This document shows positions 26,440 to 34,147 of a stretch of 64,000 bases of DNA, one piece after another; the first letter of the stretch is position 1; each line of letters begins with the position of its first letter. The position numbers were made by a program, and so were the translations under genes. This DNA comes from DIGJ01 sp041821315 (GTDB lineage Bacteria; Bacillota; Clostridia; Lachnospirales; Lachnospiraceae). Location of the stretch: positions 1 through 64,000 of the forward strand of contig JBGUEO010000008.1 in NCBI GenBank assembly GCA_041821315.1, written 5' to 3'. The notes under the pieces were generated by a model. That model saw only the letters and a program-made list of their open reading frames with translations, searched no databases and was not told the DNA's origin.

Positions 26440-26785
26440 GCTCTCCCTCCCTTTGAATATTATCTATCTGTGCATTAATCTTTTCCCATTGTTTGTGAAG
26501 CCTGTTCGACTGTTCGGTAAGCTTTTTCCATTCTTTCATAGCTTCACTTGCTTTCTTAATTACCGCATCTGGGATATCTAAATATTTTTTCCCTTCATAC
26601 GGTTGCATCAGTTCAATGTATTTTCCAAGTGCCTTATCAGCCTTTTCCCCTACTTCTTCTTGCTTGACTATTGTTAAATCAATCCTACGAAACAAAATAT
26701 CTGATTCTATGCGATTAAAGTCAGTGAATGTCCTGTTTTTTATGTACCAAATTAACTCTTCCTTGCTACAATCTTCAAGTTTCAT
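26429..26785 (-). CDS. Small phage protein with EDCSKEELI motif (118 aa)
   Basis: The start is ATG 26785 after TGGAGGTTAAGC. The N-terminal MKLEDCSKEELIWYIKNRTFTD motif is shared by a set of Lachnospiraceae phage early proteins; the rest is helical and charged (A-MKEWKKLTEQSNRLHKQWEK). Both ends overlap neighbours by about 11 nt, as in a compact leftward operon. Function unknown. Confidence 0.65.
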   Translation of the reverse strand: MKLEDCSKEELIWYIKNRTFTDFNRIESDILFRRIDLTIVKQEEVGEKADKALGKYIELMQPYEGKKYLDIPDAVIKKASEAMKEWKKLTEQSNRLHKQWEKINAQIDNIQREGEHGC

Positions 26786-27203
26786 GCTTAACCTCCATTT
26801 CTGCAAGAGCCGTTTCGGCAGCTTCACGAGTAGAAAATACAGTGTTCCCAATCATATTTCCATAGAATCCATTACCATTTTGATTGGTATAGTATGCTGT
26901 CCGCGTTTCGTTGATGATAATTTTAATAACTTCTTTTTCTTTTATTTCTCCGTTCTCATAGATGCAATATGCTTTATCTCCTATCAAAAATGGGAGAAGT
27001 TTCTTTTTCAGTTCTCCCAGCTCCTTGCACTTCTCTGTATAGAGCTTGTCTACTTTAAGAAGTTGTGCAGGTGTAAGACCAATGTCCTCATATTCCACCT
27101 GTTTCTTTAGTGCATCTGTCACTTCTTTCAAATCATTTGTGCCAACTAAGACAGGCACATTTATTTCGGTATGTCTCTTAAAAAGTTCATATAATTCGCT
27201 CAT
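26775..27203 (-). CDS. Phage protein, unknown (142 aa)
   Basis: ATG 27203 follows AGAAGGAGTAAAAGC and gives MSELYELFKRHTEINVPVLV. The mid-section has D-IGLTPAQLLKVDKLYTEK followed by a beta-rich part with Y-TNQNGNGFYGNMIGNTVFSTREAAE, which looks like an SH3-like or small binding fold. Function unknown. Confidence 0.6.
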   Translation of the reverse strand: MSELYELFKRHTEINVPVLVGTNDLKEVTDALKKQVEYEDIGLTPAQLLKVDKLYTEKCKELGELKKKLLPFLIGDKAYCIYENGEIKEKEVIKIIINETRTAYYTNQNGNGFYGNMIGNTVFSTREAAETALAEMEVKHET

Positions 27204-27258
27204 GCTTTTACTCCTTCTGGTACCGCCAAACGGTACTACTAAATTTCTAAATTTTAGT

Positions 27259-27540
27259 TTATCCAAGTAATTCTCTAACTGTATTTATTGATTGCTCTAC
27301 ACCTTTTCCAAAACCAATCAGTTCTTTTTCATGATATTTGTCTCTAGGTTCAGTTTCTAATACTACCATTTTGATATTCTGTAATACTTCTTCAAAATGC
27401 TGTGTATCGCTTAATTCTTCTAGCTTACTTGCCACGTCATGACACATCACAGACCAATTAATCTCTCCTGTAAAAACCTTATCGTTTTTGTGTTTTTCTT
27501 CTAATCTTCTTAATTCGTTAATCATTTTTTTGGTTTTCAT
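27259..27540 (-). CDS. Small phage protein, unknown (93 aa)
   Basis: A 93-residue helical protein (MKTKKMINELRRLEEKHKND) with no recognised motif. AAAGGAATAAAAT leads into ATG 27540. Part of the leftward early operon. Confidence 0.6.
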   Translation of the reverse strand: MKTKKMINELRRLEEKHKNDKVFTGEINWSVMCHDVASKLEELSDTQHFEEVLQNIKMVVLETEPRDKYHEKELIGFGKGVEQSINTVRELLG

Positions 27541-27574
27541 ATTTTATTCCTTTCATGAATTAAATTTTAATTTG

Positions 27575-27757
27575 TCAGCCTTGCTCTTGTGAAAACTCTT
27601 GTCGCATAACCCTTGCAAAATCCTCACACGCCTGTGTATATCCTTCGCAATAAGCTTTTGCTTTTTGAATATCTTTTGCACGCTTTTCATTTGCCTTGTG
27701 TTCGAGATCATCTGTAGTCTTGTGAGTAAAATCTACCCATTCTGTAATATTTTTCAT
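27575..27757 (-). CDS. Small helical phage protein (60 aa)
   Basis: A 60-residue protein (MKNITEWVDFTHKTTDDLEH) with a charged helix rich in Lys, Glu and Ala and a Gln-rich end. Its spacing to its neighbours and its ribosome binding site (AGGAGATAG) support expression. No function recognised. Confidence 0.55.
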   Translation of the reverse strand: MKNITEWVDFTHKTTDDLEHKANEKRAKDIQKAKAYCEGYTQACEDFARVMRQEFSQEQG

Positions 27758-27767
27758 TTTCTATCTC

Positions 27768-28031
27768 CTACTCTTCCGGTTCCTCTGCTTCAACCTGTCC
27801 CGATTCTTGCAACCATTCCTCTATGCATTCTAAGCATGTATAAGACGATACTGGTTGACCATCAAAGAATCCGCTTTCATTCAGTGCATAATCTCCTGCT
27901 TTTATTTCTTTTTCGCAAGAAGCGCAAGTGTGAGGTTTTCGGCACTTTACTACCTTTTCTTTGTGGCATTCTAAATCTTCATCACAACCATAAAAACCGC
28001 TATCTATGTACAAATCCTTGTCATATTTCAT
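27768..28031 (-). CDS. Small zinc-ribbon-like protein (87 aa)
   Basis: The protein has four well-spaced Cys: K-C-RKPHTCASCEKEIKAGDYAL and Y-TCLECIEEWL, typical of a treble-clef or zinc ribbon. The C-terminus is acidic. Its leader (AGGTAGCAAGATG) is the same as that of the gene at 28253-28465. Probably a nucleic-acid- or protein-binding early product. Confidence 0.7.
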   Translation of the reverse strand: MKYDKDLYIDSGFYGCDEDLECHKEKVVKCRKPHTCASCEKEIKAGDYALNESGFFDGQPVSSYTCLECIEEWLQESGQVEAEEPEE

Positions 28032-28246
28032 CTTGCTACCTCATGATCCATAAACGAATCAAATTCTTTTGCACACTCATAGCAAAGATCAATTATTTTA
28101 TCTATTGGATATCCGTCGCCCCAAGTCTCCCTACTTGCCAACGTTTCAACTTTATTTTTTTTACCACGCATAATATGCATCCGTGGATATCTCAATTCCT
28201 TTCCGCATCTATCACAAATATTTTTGCTAATAACTACTTTGCTCAT
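28028..28246 (-). CDS. Small zinc-finger-like protein (72 aa)
   Basis: The 72-residue protein (MSKVVISKNICDRCGKELRY) has two CxxC pairs, I-CDRCG and L-CYECA, about 40 residues apart. It overlaps the next gene by 4 nt. A repeated leader, AGGAGGTTTAACGAAGTATG, stands upstream and also precedes the gene at 28890. Function unknown. Confidence 0.7.
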   Translation of the reverse strand: MSKVVISKNICDRCGKELRYPRMHIMRGKKNKVETLASRETWGDGYPIDKIIDLCYECAKEFDSFMDHEVAR

Positions 28247-28252
28247 ACTTCG

Positions 28253-28465
28253 TTAAACCTCCTGCTCTTGTAGCATTTTTATAACATCCTCGCAAATATC
28301 CGCATTTTCTGATTCGTGGCTTTGTTCTGCAAGTTCTATATAAGTTTCTTCCTCTACCTCTTTCAGCCTTGAATCTGTACATAAGCATAAATCGTCAAAT
28401 GGTTCAGCACAGTAGTCTATTACTGAACAGTTGCCACAATGCTGTTCTAATTGTCCTATTTTCAT
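28253..28465 (-). CDS. Small Cys-rich acidic protein (70 aa)
   Basis: Cys residues fall in H-CGNCSVIDYCAEPFDDLCLC near the N-terminus, and the rest is acidic and helical. Its start context matches that of the gene at 28031. Possible metal-binding domain; function unknown. Confidence 0.65.
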   Translation of the reverse strand: MKIGQLEQHCGNCSVIDYCAEPFDDLCLCTDSRLKEVEEETYIELAEQSHESENADICEDVIKMLQEQEV

Positions 28466-28476
28466 CTTGCTACCTC

Positions 28477-28890
28477 CTATGCTCCATACTCCGCTAATCG
28501 CTCTTTTTCTTGCTCTGTAGCTGGATTATGTGCTATTTTCAAACCGCCGTTTTCTGATAAATTCAGCAAGTTGCAAACATACTCACCCATCTTGCACTCA
28601 CAGCAAATCTCTTCAAGCTCGTCCTGTGTTATCCCAGTATCGGAAACATTCCCAAGATGCTTGCATATATTGTCACAGACATGCTCTATCATTTCAGTGG
28701 TTATTTCATCTACCTTTTCTTGCATAGTCTTAGGACAATCTTTTATTTCAGTAACATTTTTACCTTTGTTCGGTTCATGGTAACATCCGAGAAAAGAAAA
28801 ACCTTGACTTGCACTAACGCGTCTTGCATCTTTGCATCCTTTGCATCTACCATCTTTTAAGTTTTCATAAAATTCATCTATTTTACTCAT
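28477..28890 (-). CDS. Cys-rich phage protein (137 aa)
   Basis: The 137-residue protein has at least eleven Cys, for example G-RCKGCKDARRV, F-LGCYHEP, KDC, H-VCDNICKHLG and E-EICCECKMGEYVC. It may bind several metals. It has the repeated leader AGGAGGTTTAACGAAGTATG. Not matched to a known family. Confidence 0.65.
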   Translation of the reverse strand: MSKIDEFYENLKDGRCKGCKDARRVSASQGFSFLGCYHEPNKGKNVTEIKDCPKTMQEKVDEITTEMIEHVCDNICKHLGNVSDTGITQDELEEICCECKMGEYVCNLLNLSENGGLKIAHNPATEQEKERLAEYGA

Positions 28891-28905
28891 ACTTCGTTAA
28901 ACCTC

Positions 28906-29367
28906 CTAGCTAATATTTTTCATAAACACAATCCAGTGCGTCTTGCTTCTCTTATCTCCGAACAACGGCTTAAAATCAATGTTGGCCAAAACTTCGGATG
29001 TTTTTATTTGCTCCTCATTCCACTTGAAAATCATTACTCCATAAGGTTCTAAAACTCTCATGCACTCCGAAAATCCCTGCCTTATATATTCCTTCCACTC
29101 GCTTGGAAGAACTCCATATTTTTGACTTAGCCATGATTTTTCGCCTGCGCGAATTAAATGAGGAGGGTCAAACACAACCATCTTAAATGAATTGTTCTTA
29201 TAAGGCATATTGCGGAAATCTATCGTTTCATCGGGCTTGATAACAAGACTTCTTCCGTCACAAAGAGTAGTTTCCAACTTCCTGTTATCCACAAAAAGTA
29301 CGTTCGGATTATTCTTATCAAACCAAAACATTCTACTTCCACAACACGCATCCAGTATATCTTTCAT
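28906..29367 (-). CDS. SAM-dependent methyltransferase, DPPH type (153 aa)
   Basis: A compact class I methyltransferase: I-L-DACCGSRMFWFDKNNP (SAM loop), the catalytic motif V-V-FDPPHLI (residues ~85-90) of the N6-adenine/N4-cytosine type, and F-K-P-LFGDKRSKTHWIVFMK. The target-recognition domain is minimal, so the substrate could be DNA or RNA. It lies next to a DNA cytosine-C5 methyltransferase, so the prophage may modify its own DNA in two ways. The start follows GGAGGTTTAGCGAACT. Confidence 0.8.
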   Translation of the reverse strand: MKDILDACCGSRMFWFDKNNPNVLFVDNRKLETTLCDGRSLVIKPDETIDFRNMPYKNNSFKMVVFDPPHLIRAGEKSWLSQKYGVLPSEWKEYIRQGFSECMRVLEPYGVMIFKWNEEQIKTSEVLANIDFKPLFGDKRSKTHWIVFMKNIS

Positions 29368-29385
29368 AGTTCGCTAAACCTCCAT

Positions 29386-29532
29386 TTATTCTAGTTTTTT
29401 TCTTCTCCTAAGTTCTTTTTTCAATTCCGTTGTTGAATATTTTGAAAGAGGATGAAGTTTCTCTTCCAATTCATCCTCCATTTTCTGTTTTGCTGCTTCT
29501 TTTAGCATTTCAATCTCTGCATCCCTTCTCAT
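29386..29532 (-). CDS. Very small basic protein (48 aa)
   Basis: A short gene between the two methyltransferase genes: ATG 29532 behind GGAGGTTGCC, translating MRRDAEIEMLKEAAKQKMED and ending ELKKELRRRKKLE at TAA 29386. A charged single-helix protein. The ribosome binding site and spacing to both neighbours favour a true gene. Confidence 0.6.
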   Translation of the reverse strand: MRRDAEIEMLKEAAKQKMEDELEEKLHPLSKYSTTELKKELRRRKKLE

Positions 29533-29544
29533 GGCAACCTCCAT

Positions 29545-30114
29545 TTAATATCTGTTTTTTATTCCATCCCAATTAGGCAACCTCTGTATATTCAAATTGC
29601 TATACATAGCAACCATACAAGCAACTACGATTGAATTGCCAAATTCCTTATAAAGTTGCGAGTTACTATTTACTAATTCCATCTTTGTTATATTTTCATC
29701 CGTGACAGACATTAACCTTCCGCATTCTCGTGGTATCAGTTTTCGGATTCTATATCTGCTTTCGATTTTGCATACGCCAGTTTCTGTAGCTGTTATAGTT
29801 GGGCAAGTATCTCCATTGTCCTGAACTCTACCTCTTCTTGTTGTTGAGCTAGGGAAACTCAGGTCTGCCACCCCCCCTATTTTGCATTCTATGTATCCAT
29901 CTACTGTTGCCTGTTTGATTTTTACGGTTGGTTCAAGTAAAAGGTTGTCCTTTTGTACTGTTGTAAGGGTATTGCTAACCCCATCATTTCTAGGCTGTAA
30001 TTCTGTCATATTATGTCTACTTTCATTTAATTTTCCACTCTCGTATGCAATTCTTACTTCTTTCCCATACTCTGTGCGCTTTGGAGTCAATATAGTCGGT
30101 TCTAATATTTTCAC
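29545..30114 (-). CDS. C5 methyltransferase, C-terminal part (189 aa)
   Basis: Contains the last target-recognition modules (N-DGVSNTLTTVQKDN; T-TRRGRVQDNGDTCPTITAT) and the C-terminal motifs IX/X: Y-RIRKLIPRECGRLMSV and S-QLYKEFGNSIVVACM. The start given is GTG 30114, one base after the stop of the middle fragment; whether it is translated alone is doubtful. Upstream in-frame codons read G-H-E-V-K, which is what would follow the run of G residues if one G were absent. Confidence 0.75.
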   Translation of the reverse strand: MKILEPTILTPKRTEYGKEVRIAYESGKLNESRHNMTELQPRNDGVSNTLTTVQKDNLLLEPTVKIKQATVDGYIECKIGGVADLSFPSSTTRRGRVQDNGDTCPTITATETGVCKIESRYRIRKLIPRECGRLMSVTDENITKMELVNSNSQLYKEFGNSIVVACMVAMYSNLNIQRLPNWDGIKNRY

Positions 30115-30115
30115 T

Positions 30116-30244
30116 TCATGACCGCCCCCCCCCGCATGTATTAAGCGTTGGGCTTATTCCGCCGGTTGAATAAACTCTCCCGACCTGTGGATTATCCCAT
30201 GTGCTTTCTGCTTCGTAGTTACCTATCTGTTTTACTTTGCTCAT
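30116..30244 (-). CDS. C5 methyltransferase, middle frame fragment (42 aa)
   Basis: Reads MSKVKQIGNYEAESTWDNPQ and V-GRVYSTGGISPTLNTCGGG. V-K-Q-I-GNY and GRVYSTGGISPTL are classic pieces of phage C5 methyltransferase target-recognition domains, so this is a displaced part of the gene, not an independent gene. It overlaps the upstream frame by 26 nt and ends directly at the run of nine G residues. Confidence 0.6.
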   Translation of the reverse strand: MSKVKQIGNYEAESTWDNPQVGRVYSTGGISPTLNTCGGGRS

Positions 30245-31265
30245 TTTTAATCATCACTTTCACTGGTTCTTTATAATTTACAGAATTTAAGCATGGAGAG
30301 ATTCCATCTTTACTATATACCGTGTTGCTTTGGTGCTTTCCAGTTCCTTTTTCGATAAACCCTATTTCACACACTCGATCACTGCCCCCCCCACACAATT
30401 TTTGCTTACTTATTCCTCTGTCTTTTGCTAGTATACAATTGCTTACTACTTTAACTTTTGGGGAATTTATGCTCATATCTGCTACTATTTTTTTATCAAC
30501 TAGGTGGCCATTTTCAATTAATTGTCTTATCAAGTTTTGAGCCTTTTCCGATTTAATATAATATTTCTCGCTTACTTCATCTTCCAAGTAGTCAGATATA
30601 GTCTTTTTCAAAGGAATCGGCGTTGGAAATTTATAATTATATTCACCCAAAAATGAAAACATAAAGCATCTTTCCCTGTTCTGTGCTACTCCGAAGTCCT
30701 TTGCATTCAAAACCGCTACATAATTCGTGTAACCAAGAGAAACAAGAAAGTCTTGCCATGCATTAAAGTCTTTGATATTTGCTGCAGCTATAACCTGTGG
30801 TACATTTTCCATAAACAGTATTTGCGGAAGCTCACTACCGCTTTTGAATATCTCTTTGAGTATTCTTTCAACCTCCCACAAAAGGCCTGAACGTGTACCA
30901 CTTCCCTTTTTCATTCCTTTTTGCTTTCCGGCAACCGATAAATCAGTACAGGGGAATGAATAGGTTAAAAAGTATGTATACTTATCCAAATCTCTTATAT
31001 CAAGGTCATTTCCATGTACGTTTCGTATGTCTGTTGGTTTAAAGTTTGTTCCATGCACGGCGTTGTAACTTTTTATTGCAAATTTATCAAACTCAACTAC
31101 TCTCCAGTGTTCATAATCAACGCCCATTTCATCAAAGGCCATTGCTTGAGAACCATATCCAGCGAATAACTCTATTAGGCGAATCTTATTTACAATTTGA
31201 ATCATGGGCATCGTTAAATCAAATATATTCATTTGATTGTTGCAATTATAGTTGTTCAAATCCAT
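30219..31265 (-). CDS. C5 methyltransferase, N-terminal catalytic part (348 aa)
   Basis: This reading frame carries motif I (LFAGYGSQAMAFDEMG), motif IV (TYSFPCTDLSVAGKQKG, catalytic Cys106), motif VI (I-LFMENVPQV) and motif VIII (G-V-AQNRERCFMF). After about residue 215 it enters the target-recognition region, with a poly-G-encoded Gly run (K-L-CGGGSDRV) and an S-N-T-VYSKDGISPCL module, then ends early. Motif IX/X is missing and lies in the downstream fragment. The start has a weak ribosome binding site. Confidence 0.8.
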   Translation of the reverse strand: MDLNNYNCNNQMNIFDLTMPMIQIVNKIRLIELFAGYGSQAMAFDEMGVDYEHWRVVEFDKFAIKSYNAVHGTNFKPTDIRNVHGNDLDIRDLDKYTYFLTYSFPCTDLSVAGKQKGMKKGSGTRSGLLWEVERILKEIFKSGSELPQILFMENVPQVIAAANIKDFNAWQDFLVSLGYTNYVAVLNAKDFGVAQNRERCFMFSFLGEYNYKFPTPIPLKKTISDYLEDEVSEKYYIKSEKAQNLIRQLIENGHLVDKKIVADMSINSPKVKVVSNCILAKDRGISKQKLCGGGSDRVCEIGFIEKGTGKHQSNTVYSKDGISPCLNSVNYKEPVKVMIKNEQSKTDR

Positions 31266-31360
31266 TTTTTATCCAGGAACCGATATATCTTTACCCGGCC
31301 GGGGTTCGTTCCTTTCTTTTACTGCGTTAAATCTCCGTTTATAAAGCAGCTTTTACTTCT

Positions 31361-32326
31361 TCACTTCCCGGATAACTGCGCTTCCTGTTCCTTCCCTTGT
31401 TCATATTTTTTTTTCAAAAGATTAGACTCTAACTCTGTGTAATAATTTTCTGAATAATTTCTTTGTGGAAAGTTATGAAATTTATTTTCAGGCTTCCTTT
31501 TAGTCTCTCGAGTATGTGCTACTACCATCTTTTGATTCAGATACTTTTCAAATTTGTTACCAAATAAGGTATCTGGAGTAAGGTATTGTTGCCATTCAGT
31601 CTTTATCCACTCACTTGCTTTTTTATCTATTACCTTAAAAAAATCTTCTACTGTATACCCAGATGATATTTTTTCATCAATCAGTTGCATTGTTTTACTT
31701 GAATCATTTCTATAACTTGCACTACATTTTTCATTCAGCCGATCTATAATTGCCTTATAAATATAATAATTACTTTCCTTTACTTTACTTTGTTGATTAT
31801 TCAATGGATAAACTGCATTATTCCGTGGAAAAACTAAATTATTCCGTGGAATATCATAAAAAGATATGACTTTAATAAGCGTTGATACATTATTAACTTT
31901 TACCGAAATCTCCTCAATTTCATTTTCTGGTATCAACCAAATATTTCTATCCACTATAACCGGGTTTTTACGTTTTCGTACCCTCTCCTTAATTGCAAGC
32001 TGGTATCTTTTCTGTATTCCCGGGGCAGTAAGGACCTTGACCGTCTGATAAAGTGTTTTATCAAAAAGTGACCGTATCAGAAAGTTGTTCAACATCTGCC
32101 TAATTTTATTGTGATTCATGCGTAAATCCATACTTGCAATATATATAAAATCATCATTAACCTTTGAATAAAATCCATTTTTATATATATCACAATACAA
32201 ATAAATAAGAAGAGATATTCCATCTGCACCAAACTGTGAGATGATTGGTTTAATATTCTCCTTGTCATCAAAAAAATCAACATTTAAAGGAAAGTAGTCA
32301 ATACCATTCTCTTGTGGTCTTGCCAT
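31361..32326 (-). CDS. Phage replication initiator/DnaD-like protein (DUF4373 + TIGR02220)
   Basis: The 321-residue protein begins MARPQENGIDYFPLNVDFFDD (Lin1244/DUF4373 winged-helix N-terminus: F-G-A-DGISLLIYLYCDIYKNGFY). The C-terminus matches the phage TIGR02220 domain: I-I-DRLNEKCSASYRNDS, then S-SGYTVEDFFKVIDKKASEW, Y-LTPDTLFGNKFEKYLNQK. Such proteins load the helicase at the phage origin. The start at ATG 32326 is behind AAGGGAGAAAGT. It is the first large gene of the replication block; the origin may lie within or near it. Confidence 0.88.
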   Translation of the reverse strand: MARPQENGIDYFPLNVDFFDDKENIKPIISQFGADGISLLIYLYCDIYKNGFYSKVNDDFIYIASMDLRMNHNKIRQMLNNFLIRSLFDKTLYQTVKVLTAPGIQKRYQLAIKERVRKRKNPVIVDRNIWLIPENEIEEISVKVNNVSTLIKVISFYDIPRNNLVFPRNNAVYPLNNQQSKVKESNYYIYKAIIDRLNEKCSASYRNDSSKTMQLIDEKISSGYTVEDFFKVIDKKASEWIKTEWQQYLTPDTLFGNKFEKYLNQKMVVAHTRETKRKPENKFHNFPQRNYSENYYTELESNLLKKKYEQGKEQEAQLSGK

Positions 32327-32355
32327 ACTTTCTCCCTTTTCTTTTTTCATAATTG

Positions 32356-32375
32356 AGAGGGGCTTATGCCCCTCT
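32356..32375 (-). terminator. Hairpin upstream of replication initiator
   Basis: A perfect 8-bp inverted repeat (AGAGGGGC, loop TTAT, GCCCCTCT) lies just upstream of the replication initiator start. A second small hairpin (CGTTAT-CGCC-ATAACG at about 32393-32408) follows. No long T run is visible, so these may control translation or act as origin structures rather than terminate transcription. Confidence 0.45.
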
Positions 32376-32454
32376 GATAATAAGAAGATCACGTTATCGC
32401 CATAACGGTGTGAGACGTTAAAAAAGAGGCCGTGTCCTTGTTACTTGCTACAGG

Positions 32455-33183
32455 TTAAGAAATAACTGTATAATCGGGAAATTCTGAAAGCTCCACCTCT
32501 AAATACTCTTTTATATATTTCATGGCATCAATACTCCATGCTCCTCCATCTGCTTCAAAAATAGCACATTCAACTGATCCTGATCGTTCATTTTCTTTCA
32601 TTCGAAAAATAAAATTACTCTCTGGTTGTTCAATTTCCAAAAATGTGCGATAAGGAATTAGTGAAACTGGATTTGGTATAATTGCATCACCCTTTGCGGA
32701 AACTCCTGTTTTAACGGTTGCTTTTTGTGAAACTCCATCATCACCATAAGCTTTAACCGTTCCACTCTCTACAGTTCCCGCAAACTTTAACAATAACGCT
32801 CTGTCTTCGTTCTCAATAAATTTAGATTGTAATGCTATAATGAATTGCTCATGTCCAAAATATTCTCCATATTTGAATGACGGAATGTCAGCATTTACAG
32901 TAACTAATATTTCTCTTTTTCTATCAGAATCCAATTCCGAAATAAGCTTGACTGTTGTTGGGGAAACAACGTGAATAATCATCTTGATAGTTGATTGGTC
33001 AATTTCAGCTTTTATGTAATCAATTAAGCTTGTCAATGTTGTCATTTCAAGGCTTGCAGCTCTTACATTTGCATCAAGTCTTTTCATATCCTTGTCAACA
33101 TAATGATTACTTCCATAATTTTCAAAATTTGGTTTTGCTAACTCGTTACAATATACCACTAGCTCTTTTAATCCTTCTTGCAT
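32455..33183 (-). CDS. Conserved phage early protein (242 aa), possibly DUF2303-like
   Basis: The 242-residue protein (MQEGLKELVVYCNELAKPNF) contains T-L-TSLIDYIKAEID, I-I-HVVSPTTVKLISELDSDRKRE, and F-GHEQFIIALQSKFIENEDRALLL with a C-terminal Y-RTFLEIEQPESNFIFRMK. These are hallmarks of a conserved phage early protein group (similar to DUF2303/YfdQ), location unknown. The next gene downstream is the replication initiator. Confidence 0.65.
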   Translation of the reverse strand: MQEGLKELVVYCNELAKPNFENYGSNHYVDKDMKRLDANVRAASLEMTTLTSLIDYIKAEIDQSTIKMIIHVVSPTTVKLISELDSDRKREILVTVNADIPSFKYGEYFGHEQFIIALQSKFIENEDRALLLKFAGTVESGTVKAYGDDGVSQKATVKTGVSAKGDAIIPNPVSLIPYRTFLEIEQPESNFIFRMKENERSGSVECAIFEADGGAWSIDAMKYIKEYLEVELSEFPDYTVIS

Positions 33184-33195
33184 TATAAAATCCTC

Positions 33196-33597
33196 CTATG
33201 CCTTTCTTGCGGCTTTAAAATCAACAATTTCACCTGTTTCAGCATCAATAATTTGTTCGTCAATTTCTTCTTTTGTTTTTTCAAAGTCATTGAGAGACAT
33301 TTGACCTTTTATGTTTGGACCATATTCCTCTGCGAATAATTCCCCTGTCCTTAAATCCTTTCCAATTGAAAATTTTGTTTCTACTGGCTTTACCGAAGCT
33401 AATTTTTTTTCAACCGAAATATCACAATTACAATCATCACGGTTCTCGTTTTGCGTAAACTTTAACGCTATTTTAACCTCACGTTTATTCTTCCATGGTG
33501 TGTTGGGATCTTGCATATTTTTAACAACTTCCTCAATGGCACCCATAGCCTTTTCTTGCAGTGCTCCACCTGCTAATTCAGACAAATTTATATCCAT
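33196..33597 (-). CDS. Phage replication terminator-like protein (133 aa)
   Basis: Matches the small family annotated as replication terminator protein in clostridial phages: MDINLSELAGGALQEKAM, M-QDPNTPWKNKREVKIALKFT, N-RDDCNCDISVEKKL and P-KGQMSLNDF. The name is historical; the true function is not shown. Acidic C-terminus. Same operon as the 242-residue protein, 12 nt apart. Confidence 0.75.
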   Translation of the reverse strand: MDINLSELAGGALQEKAMGAIEEVVKNMQDPNTPWKNKREVKIALKFTQNENRDDCNCDISVEKKLASVKPVETKFSIGKDLRTGELFAEEYGPNIKGQMSLNDFEKTKEEIDEQIIDAETGEIVDFKAARKA

Positions 33598-33627
33598 ACA
33601 AATTTCCTTTCTAAAAACATTTATAAG

Positions 33628-33870
33628 TTACAGCAGCATATTTGAACTTAGTTCTTGTTCTATAAGCTGTTCTTGCAGTTTTAAAAACTTATTCCACATA
33701 AGAATCCTGTCTTGTCCATAATCGATCTCAAATATTGTACCAGTACATCTACCGTTTATCCTATACAAAATTTCTTTATTGCTTGTCCGAGAGGCATGGA
33801 ACTCAACACCGGATGTCATGCGCTCTACTCCGCAAAACGTTGTTACCATAATCATTTTTCCTTGTCTCAT
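33628..33870 (-). CDS. Small phage protein, unknown (80 aa)
   Basis: An 80-residue protein (MRQGKMIMVTTFCGVERMTS) with Y-RINGRCTGTIFEIDYGQDRI, a small beta-rich part, then a helical C-terminus. TAGGAGAATACCGT precedes ATG 33870. Function unknown. Confidence 0.6.
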   Translation of the reverse strand: MRQGKMIMVTTFCGVERMTSGVEFHASRTSNKEILYRINGRCTGTIFEIDYGQDRILMWNKFLKLQEQLIEQELSSNMLL

Positions 33871-33942
33871 ACGGTATTCTCCTATATGCCTGTCCCATAG
33901 CTAATAGTTTCAGTATGTTATATTAGAAATGGAAAAACTTAC

Positions 33943-34092
33943 TTAAGCAGTATTTCCTTTTGATTTTTTTTTCTCATCCTCTTTCTTTACCTTTCGATAT
34001 CCCAAATTTGTTATAAATGTCTCTGTTAGTCTAATACGTTCTTCCAATGTGGGTTCTCTTTCCTCTCCATTAATAAAATATCTATACTTCAT
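33943..34092 (-). CDS. Very small phage protein (49 aa)
   Basis: ATG 34092 follows AGAGGGAAGCAGATATT and gives MKYRYFINGEEREPTLEERI, ending K-K-S-K-G-N-T-A at TAA 33943. A compact strand-helix protein with a very basic end. Below the length usually annotated, but its start signals and codon use match its neighbours. Confidence 0.6.
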   Translation of the reverse strand: MKYRYFINGEEREPTLEERIRLTETFITNLGYRKVKKEDEKKKSKGNTA

Positions 34093-34147
34093 AATATCTG
34101 CTTCCCTCTGTTTTTTTATATTCTATGTGCAAACGCTTGTACTTGTT

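Larger units (their letters stand above)
29545..31265 (-). pseudogene. DNA cytosine-C5 methyltransferase gene, broken into three frames, with three poly-G tracts
   Basis: The N-terminal catalytic part, a short middle piece and the C-terminal part of one C5 methyltransferase follow in order but in different frames (A 30219-31265, B 30116-30244, C 29545-30114). The frame changes lie near a run of five A at about 30245 and at a run of nine G (30125-30133); removing one base from each would join them. Two more G runs (eight at 30385-30392, seven at 29871-29877) lie in the same target-recognition region. The whole gene may be inactive or phase-variable. Overlapping stops and starts could also allow coupled translation. 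Confidence 0.75.

Noticed and set aside
27768..28890. Repeated 13-20 bp units as a CRISPR array
   Set aside because: The repeats are only two copies each, sit at gene starts and contain ribosome binding sites. There are no regular spacers. No CRISPR array was found in the window.
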